Source: an uncultured Muribaculaceae bacterium
GTDB taxonomy: Bacteria > Bacteroidota > Bacteroidia > Bacteroidales > Muribaculaceae
Reading direction: 5' to 3'
Assembly: GCA_947627615.1 (NCBI GenBank)
Contig: CANQWS010000021.1
Coordinates: 1 to 57,910, forward strand
DNA: 57,910 nucleotides
Position numbers and translations under genes: made by a program. Of the stretch, positions 54,764 to 57,910 are shown piece by piece; positions within the stretch are counted from its first letter, which is position 1, and each line of letters starts with the position of its first letter. The notes under the pieces are model-generated. The model worked only from the letters and a program-made list of their open reading frames with translations, was not told where the DNA came from and ran no database searches.

Positions 54764-55046
54764 CTTGTTTTCTCCTCTCCTGCTCTGCCTTCACGTCTGC
54801 TTCAAACTGCAGCCAGTCTTGTTTATCCCATGGATCTCCGAGGCCAAACCTCTTTTGAAGTTCGATATCGTCCAGGAAGACGGACAAAAACCGGTCAGAC
54901 AAACGCGGCAGTAGCGGTCGCGTGTAGCCAATCACTAGTGACGGCATGTAAGATCTTCTGCCCATGGCGTAGCGGTGGGCACAAATGAGGACCGTTTCAA
55001 AGTTGGTGTCAAACGGTATGTAGCGCCTTAGGCGTTCATTTTGCAT
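54750..55046 (-). CDS. Hypothetical protein
   Basis: 98 residues. Begins MQNERLRRYIPFDTNFETVLICAHRYAMGRRSYMPSLVIGYTRPLLPRLSDRFLSVFLDDIELQ, a pattern I have seen annotated only as hypothetical in Clostridia phages; charged helical end (FEADVKAEQERRKQD). Function unknown. Confidence 0.7.
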   Translation of the reverse strand: MQNERLRRYIPFDTNFETVLICAHRYAMGRRSYMPSLVIGYTRPLLPRLSDRFLSVFLDDIELQKRFGLGDPWDKQDWLQFEADVKAEQERRKQDGRL

Positions 55047-55052
55047 AGTGTT

Positions 55053-55409
55053 TCAGCCCTTCTGCGCCGCATGCAAGCGGGCCTCTATAGCCTCTGCACG
55101 TTCCAGCTGCCGGCGCTTGAACTCTGCGTAAGAGATGTTTTCCCATTGTACGGCCTTGCGGTCTTCCCGTGTGGGGCGGTCCGGCCACAGAATCCACCCC
55201 CTGCTATCTTCCACGTTCACGCCGTAAAGCAGGAGATGGAGAATAGGGGCGCCGTTGTAAGTGTTGTTGATGCGGATTCTTACTAGATCCTCGTTAACAA
55301 GGACGACTTGAACGGGGAAATTGGGTACTACGTACGGGTCGCGGGCTTGCAGGTAGACTTCCGCGCCCGGCCCCAGGGTCCGCACATCCTCTTTGGTGTA
55401 TGGCTTCAT
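55053..55409 (-). CDS. KPLT-family small protein (copy B)
   Basis: 118 residues from ATG 55409 (GGAGG seven bases upstream, overlapping the previous stop). KPYTKEDVRTLGPGAEVYLQARDP at the start and SRGWILWPDRPTREDRKAVQWE later are the two family blocks; a 25-residue charged helix follows. Divergent member of the five-gene family described at 507-755. Confidence 0.72.
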   Translation of the reverse strand: MKPYTKEDVRTLGPGAEVYLQARDPYVVPNFPVQVVLVNEDLVRIRINNTYNGAPILHLLLYGVNVEDSRGWILWPDRPTREDRKAVQWENISYAEFKRRQLERAEAIEARLHAAQKG

Positions 55410-55582
55410 GTCTCGTCCTCCAGGTCTGGGATGGTGGTGTCCATCCAGTCGAATTCGTCGAGTTTCATTGCTATCTCGCACACGTCATTACTTGCAGGGC
55501 AGTTATCCCCACACAGGCCTTCCCTGTGCGCCTCGTTACACCAGTGCATTAAATCCGCTATGGTCATGTCTGCAAGATACAT
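55406..55582 (-). CDS. 58-residue Cys-containing protein
   Basis: Starts at ATG 55582 behind AAGGAGG and overlaps the next start (ATGA). HWCNEAHREGLCGDNCPASNDVC has four regularly spaced Cys, and the C-terminus is acidic. Small metal-binding protein by appearance. Confidence 0.65.
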   Translation of the reverse strand: MYLADMTIADLMHWCNEAHREGLCGDNCPASNDVCEIAMKLDEFDWMDTTIPDLEDET

Positions 55583-55595
55583 AGCGCGTACCTCC

Positions 55596-55853
55596 TTATG
55601 CGTTAAACATGTCTTCCATTGTGGGCTTGTCCAGCCATACCCTCCAGCCGGTCAGGTTGCCGGTCAAGCCGTAGTGTTTGAAACTTTTTACCGTTACGTA
55701 CCAATCATCTTTGCCCATGAAATACGCTTGCTCGTTGCTGTGAGACATGTGCTTTTTCCTCACGTCCACCAGGTCCATTGCGCGAGATTCCAGATACACA
55801 ACGGCCCCATCATTTGGCAGGGCCTTCACCTGCTCCAATGTTAACGGCTTCGT
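55596..55853 (-). CDS. KPLT-family small protein (copy C), probable ACG start
   Basis: 85 residues if started at ACG 55853. The frame reads (ACG)KPLTLEQVKALPNDG, aligning residue for residue with MKPLTLEQVKALPDG of the neighbour 55841-56122. The only conventional start (TTG 55838) would remove the conserved KPLT block. AGGGG lies about ten bases upstream. Overlaps the neighbour's stop by 13 bases. Family as in 507-755. Confidence 0.72.
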   Translation of the reverse strand, partial: TKPLTLEQVKALPNDGAVVYLESRAMDLVDVRKKHMSHSNEQAYFMGKDDWYVTVKSFKHYGLTGNLTGWRVWLDKPTMEDMFNA

Positions 55854-56122
55854 TTGTGCTCACCCCTTTTCGCTCTTTCGATGTCCTCAGGCGTGGGCGG
55901 CGCCGGCCATATTCTCCAGGAATATGGTGTGTCGGTATCGTACCAAATTAGATCCCAGTACATTTTAAATCTTTGGTGTGTGCCCCAAAATGTTATGCGG
56001 TACAACGGTTCTACTGTTACGGTCATGGGCTCGTTGACGTCAAGGCCGTAGTGCTCACACTCCATGTATACGGTTATCCCGTCTGGTAGGGCCTTCACCT
56101 GTTCCAATGTTAGAGGTTTCAA
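55841..56122 (-). CDS. KPLT-family small protein (copy D)
   Basis: 93 residues from TTG 56122, with GAGGAGGG upstream inside the previous gene. KPLTLEQVKALPDGITVYMECEHYG...YSWRIWPAPPTPEDIERAKRGE has both family blocks. Beta-rich centre. Unknown function. Confidence 0.72.
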   Translation of the reverse strand: MKPLTLEQVKALPDGITVYMECEHYGLDVNEPMTVTVEPLYRITFWGTHQRFKMYWDLIWYDTDTPYSWRIWPAPPTPEDIERAKRGEHKRSR

Positions 56123-56358
56123 AAGCTCACCCTCCTCGGTGTGTAGCCGTATTTCCCCGGAATGAATGCAGTCGAAGCCTTGCAGACTTCATCCAGGTTA
56201 AGCCTGCACCCGTTCCACATGGTCGTGTACATGGCGCATTGTTCGTTTTTGCAGCGCTGGGTGTCCTCTCGGTCTCCGAGAAAAATGCAGTCTGAGCAAT
56301 GCCAGGTCATGTTTTTGGACTCGTTGCAGAAACTACAGGGGTGTTTCCCTTCAATCAT
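56119..56358 (-). CDS. Cys-rich small protein
   Basis: 79 residues with eight Cys: HPCSFCNESKNMTWHCSDCIF (CxxC...CxxC zinc knuckle), CKNEQCAMYTTMWNGCRL. Overlaps both neighbours. Likely a small zinc-binding regulator. Confidence 0.7.
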   Translation of the reverse strand: MIEGKHPCSFCNESKNMTWHCSDCIFLGDREDTQRCKNEQCAMYTTMWNGCRLNLDEVCKASTAFIPGKYGYTPRRVSF

Positions 56359-56710
56359 CTGGTTTCACGTCCTTCACCTTGACTTTGTATCCGGTCGGCC
56401 CTATCTGCTCCACTATTTCGAATTGGTTGTATACATCGTTAAAAGCGGCGGTGTCTGTAATTTCTACAGTGTATAACGTCTTAGATGCCGAAGAACAGAT
56501 ACGTGCTATGCAGATAGCCGTGATAAACACTGTAACAAGGCTGCAAAATATAACATTAAATGTGTTTTTGAGTTTATCAATAGCGAAGAGTATAACGAAT
56601 ATCCCGCACGCCATCACTAAGAGGGCAGCTGATACCGCCAAAATGTTTGCGTCTGTATCCATCTGCTGCCCTATCAGCCGCACGCCGTCAATCGCGGGGA
56701 ATTCATTCAT
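56351..56710 (-). CDS. Two-helix membrane protein
   Basis: 119 residues. Hydrophobic segments at about 24-44 (ILAVSAALLVMACGIFVILFA) and 50-70 (TFNVIFCSLVTVFITAICIA), then a soluble beta-type C-terminus. Locally lower GC than the flanking genes. No family recognised. Confidence 0.7.
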   Translation of the reverse strand: MNEFPAIDGVRLIGQQMDTDANILAVSAALLVMACGIFVILFAIDKLKNTFNVIFCSLVTVFITAICIARICSSASKTLYTVEITDTAAFNDVYNQFEIVEQIGPTGYKVKVKDVKPDD

Positions 56711-56957
56711 CTGGTTGCCCCTCCTCTGCCCGGTTCATCCATGCGTTGTAAGCGTCCAAGTAGTGTTCAGTTGCCAACCATTCATCCCCTGCCCACACAT
56801 GATAAACGGGCGGATCTCCGCATTCATGGTGGTCCGGCCCTATAAACCATGATTGTGCCATATAGAGCCGCACACCGTTCTTCTCTCCTAGCTTTTGCGG
56901 CCACTCCTTGCGGTCTGCCAGCGATTTCAGCCATAGTTCTTCTTTCTTAGATCTCAC
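56703..56957 (-). CDS. Small hypothetical protein (complete twin of left-edge gene)
   Basis: 84 residues from GTG 56957 (GGAGG eight bases upstream). KKEELWLKSLADRKEWPQKLGEKNGVRLYMAQSWFIGPDHH matches the left-edge gene; the 3' part of the matching sequence is the 77-bp exact repeat. Function unknown. Confidence 0.7.
   Translation of the reverse strand: MRSKKEELWLKSLADRKEWPQKLGEKNGVRLYMAQSWFIGPDHHECGDPPVYHVWAGDEWLATEHYLDAYNAWMNRAEEGQPDE
56773..56849. repeat. 77-bp exact repeat, right copy
   Basis: Identical to bases 1-77. Sequence diverges immediately after (C at 78 versus T at 56850). Confidence 0.9.
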
Positions 56958-57126
56958 GTCTAGCCCTCCGAGGCGCCGCCTCAAAGAACTGGCAGACGCC
57001 TTGCAGATCTATTACCGCAGGCGGCGGCGCCTTTCTAAAACACAGGTGGGCGGTCTCGTTGGGGAAGTGTGCGTAGTAGATGCACTTTCTGCAGGTCGTC
57101 CCCTCTAATTTGGTCCGGTCTTCCAT
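56947..57126 (-). CDS. Cys-rich small protein (mosaic counterpart of 175-525)
   Basis: 59 residues from ATG 57126. TTCRKCIYYAHFPNETAHLCFRKAPPPAVIDLQGVCQFFE: four Cys in a pattern common to small phage metal-binding proteins. Only the first residues align with the left-end gene, whose C-terminal DUF551 part is missing here. Confidence 0.68.
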   Translation of the reverse strand: MEDRTKLEGTTCRKCIYYAHFPNETAHLCFRKAPPPAVIDLQGVCQFFEAAPRRARREI

Positions 57127-57365
57127 TTCGCCGCCTTCCTCTCTTGCTGTGTGGGCATGTTCGCCCACAATCTCCAGCCTGTTCCCTTCTGGTTATAGCT
57201 GCTATACGCTCTCACTACTCTGCCAAACGCCACAATATAATCGGTCCGCTCAGTTAGTTTCACCTTAACTGGCACACTGTCGTAGGCCTGTTCAATGACT
57301 ACCCACGCACCCCGGGCTCCCGGCGCGATGTTCTTAATCTCGTCAATCGTTAGCGGCTTTTGCAT
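57105..57365 (-). CDS. KPLT-family small protein (copy E)
   Basis: 86 residues, about 70 percent identical by eye to 507-755 (MQKPLTIDEIKNI, VVIEQAYDS, YIVAFGRVVRAYSSYNQKGTGWRLW, PTQQERKAAKW). AGGAGG upstream. Confidence 0.75.
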   Translation of the reverse strand: MQKPLTIDEIKNIAPGARGAWVVIEQAYDSVPVKVKLTERTDYIVAFGRVVRAYSSYNQKGTGWRLWANMPTQQERKAAKWKTGPN

Positions 57366-57394
57366 CTGGTCTGCCTCCTCTCATGTGTAGGTTT

Positions 57395-57598
57395 TCAATA
57401 CGTGTCCACAAGTTGCAGGTTCTTCTCCCGCGCTAATCTCCAAATGTCCTCCAGGGCGTTGCCCATGCCCAGACGCAGTGGGCAGTCTGGTACCCTCCCG
57501 GTAGTGTTGGACTGCACCCGGTAGAACGGCCCTTTCTTGCCGATTGAGTAAGTTACTGCCCCATCGGTATAGATGGGGGCGTCAATCACTATTTTCAT
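57395..57598 (-). CDS. Small hypothetical protein (twin of 784-999)
   Basis: 67 residues: APIYTDGAVTYSIGKKGPFYRVQSNTTG...DCPLRLGMGNALEDIWRLAREKNLQLVDTY. Same order and overlaps as the left-end cluster. Confidence 0.75.
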   Translation of the reverse strand: MKIVIDAPIYTDGAVTYSIGKKGPFYRVQSNTTGRVPDCPLRLGMGNALEDIWRLAREKNLQLVDTY

Positions 57599-57827
57599 CG
57601 TCCTTCAACCTCTTTTCGATCACATGTGTTGCGATACCCAAACAATCCTTAACCGCGTCCATTAACCCCGTGCTGATGACAGAGGCAAGCCATGCGCCCA
57701 AGACCCACATGGTGATTGCGAACCCGCAGATCTGGTCCACGCCCACCCGCAGCCGCATTAGGTAGCATGCTACGGAAAGAACCAGGACAACGAGAAGGTA
57801 AGTCACAAAGCTTTTAAGAAATCTCAA
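57582..57827 (-). CDS. Small two-helix membrane protein (twin of 983-1225)
   Basis: 81 residues with the same start (MRFLKSFVTYLLVVLVLS), a second helix (GFAITMWVLGAWLASVI) and an acidic tail. Unknown function. Confidence 0.75.
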   Translation of the reverse strand: MRFLKSFVTYLLVVLVLSVACYLMRLRVGVDQICGFAITMWVLGAWLASVISTGLMDAVKDCLGIATHVIEKRLKDDENSD

Positions 57828-57842
57828 GTTAGATAGCCCCCG

Positions 57843-57910
57843 TTAGAAGATATCACAAGTGTCGCACTGGTGCTGTATTGCTAAGAATATATCGCTGATA
57901 GTGTCGAGTG
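57843..57910 (-). CDS. C-terminal fragment of small protein (twin of 1240-1479), cut by window edge
   Basis: The last 21 codons read LDTISDIFLAIQHQCDTC, then stop, aligning with LTNDIFRAIDARRDT of 1240-1479. The 5' part lies beyond the window. Confidence 0.65.
   Translation of the reverse strand, partial: LDTISDIFLAIQHQCDTCDIF

Overview
The window is almost certainly the whole, or nearly whole, genome of a temperate tailed phage of siphovirus type (long tail tape measure, tail-completion genes, no contractile sheath). The moderately GC-rich sequence, AGGAGG-type ribosome sites and protein families (DUF2800/DUF2815, SPP1/PBSX-like head genes, Gp15, RinA/ArpU-like late regulator) suggest a Gram-positive gut bacterium of the Clostridia, possibly Oscillospiraceae. 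The host is an inference; no bacterial gene is visible. Nearly all genes lie on the minus strand. Only a 12.7-16.3 kb segment (repressor, integrase and a three-gene accessory operon) lies on the plus strand.

Layout, following minus-strand transcription. A divergent control region (12.43-12.69 kb) has three TTGC-N5-GCAA operators, a strong leftward promoter and a rightward repressor promoter. The early region (12.4 kb down to 1, probably continuing at 57.9 kb and down to 49 kb) encodes small regulators, a nuclease/SSB/DNA polymerase block, many small Cys-rich and membrane proteins, a primase-helicase, a putative iteron-type origin, a VRR nuclease, an SNF2-like helicase and the late regulator. 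The late region runs from 48.3 to 16.3 kb. It starts with an accessory array (47.99-43.4 kb), followed by terminase, portal, minor capsid, scaffold, major capsid, connectors, major tail protein, chaperones, tape measure and distal tail/fibres. Then come a complete diversity-generating retroelement (DGR), lysis genes and a DNA methyltransferase.

Three things stand out. (1) A DGR at 18.9-22 kb has a 94-bp template/variable repeat pair in which all 21 differences fall at template adenines. (2) Three consecutive effector-plus-small-partner cassettes (47.27-44.34 kb) encode JAMM-like, papain-like and HExxH proteins. All three effectors begin MGGRG, and each cassette ends in a related terminator. 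(3) Capsid and major tail proteins are each followed, in the -1 frame and behind a G-run plus stem-loop, by the same add-on domain. The tail copy also needs a +1 shift at CCC-TGA.

The two window ends carry diverged copies of the same gene cluster. They share exactly 77 identical bases at position 1 and at 56773, which suggests a circular map closing 56772 to 1, with the last 1.1 kb being either an alternative allele or a tandem duplication. No tRNA, rRNA, CRISPR array or insertion sequence was seen.
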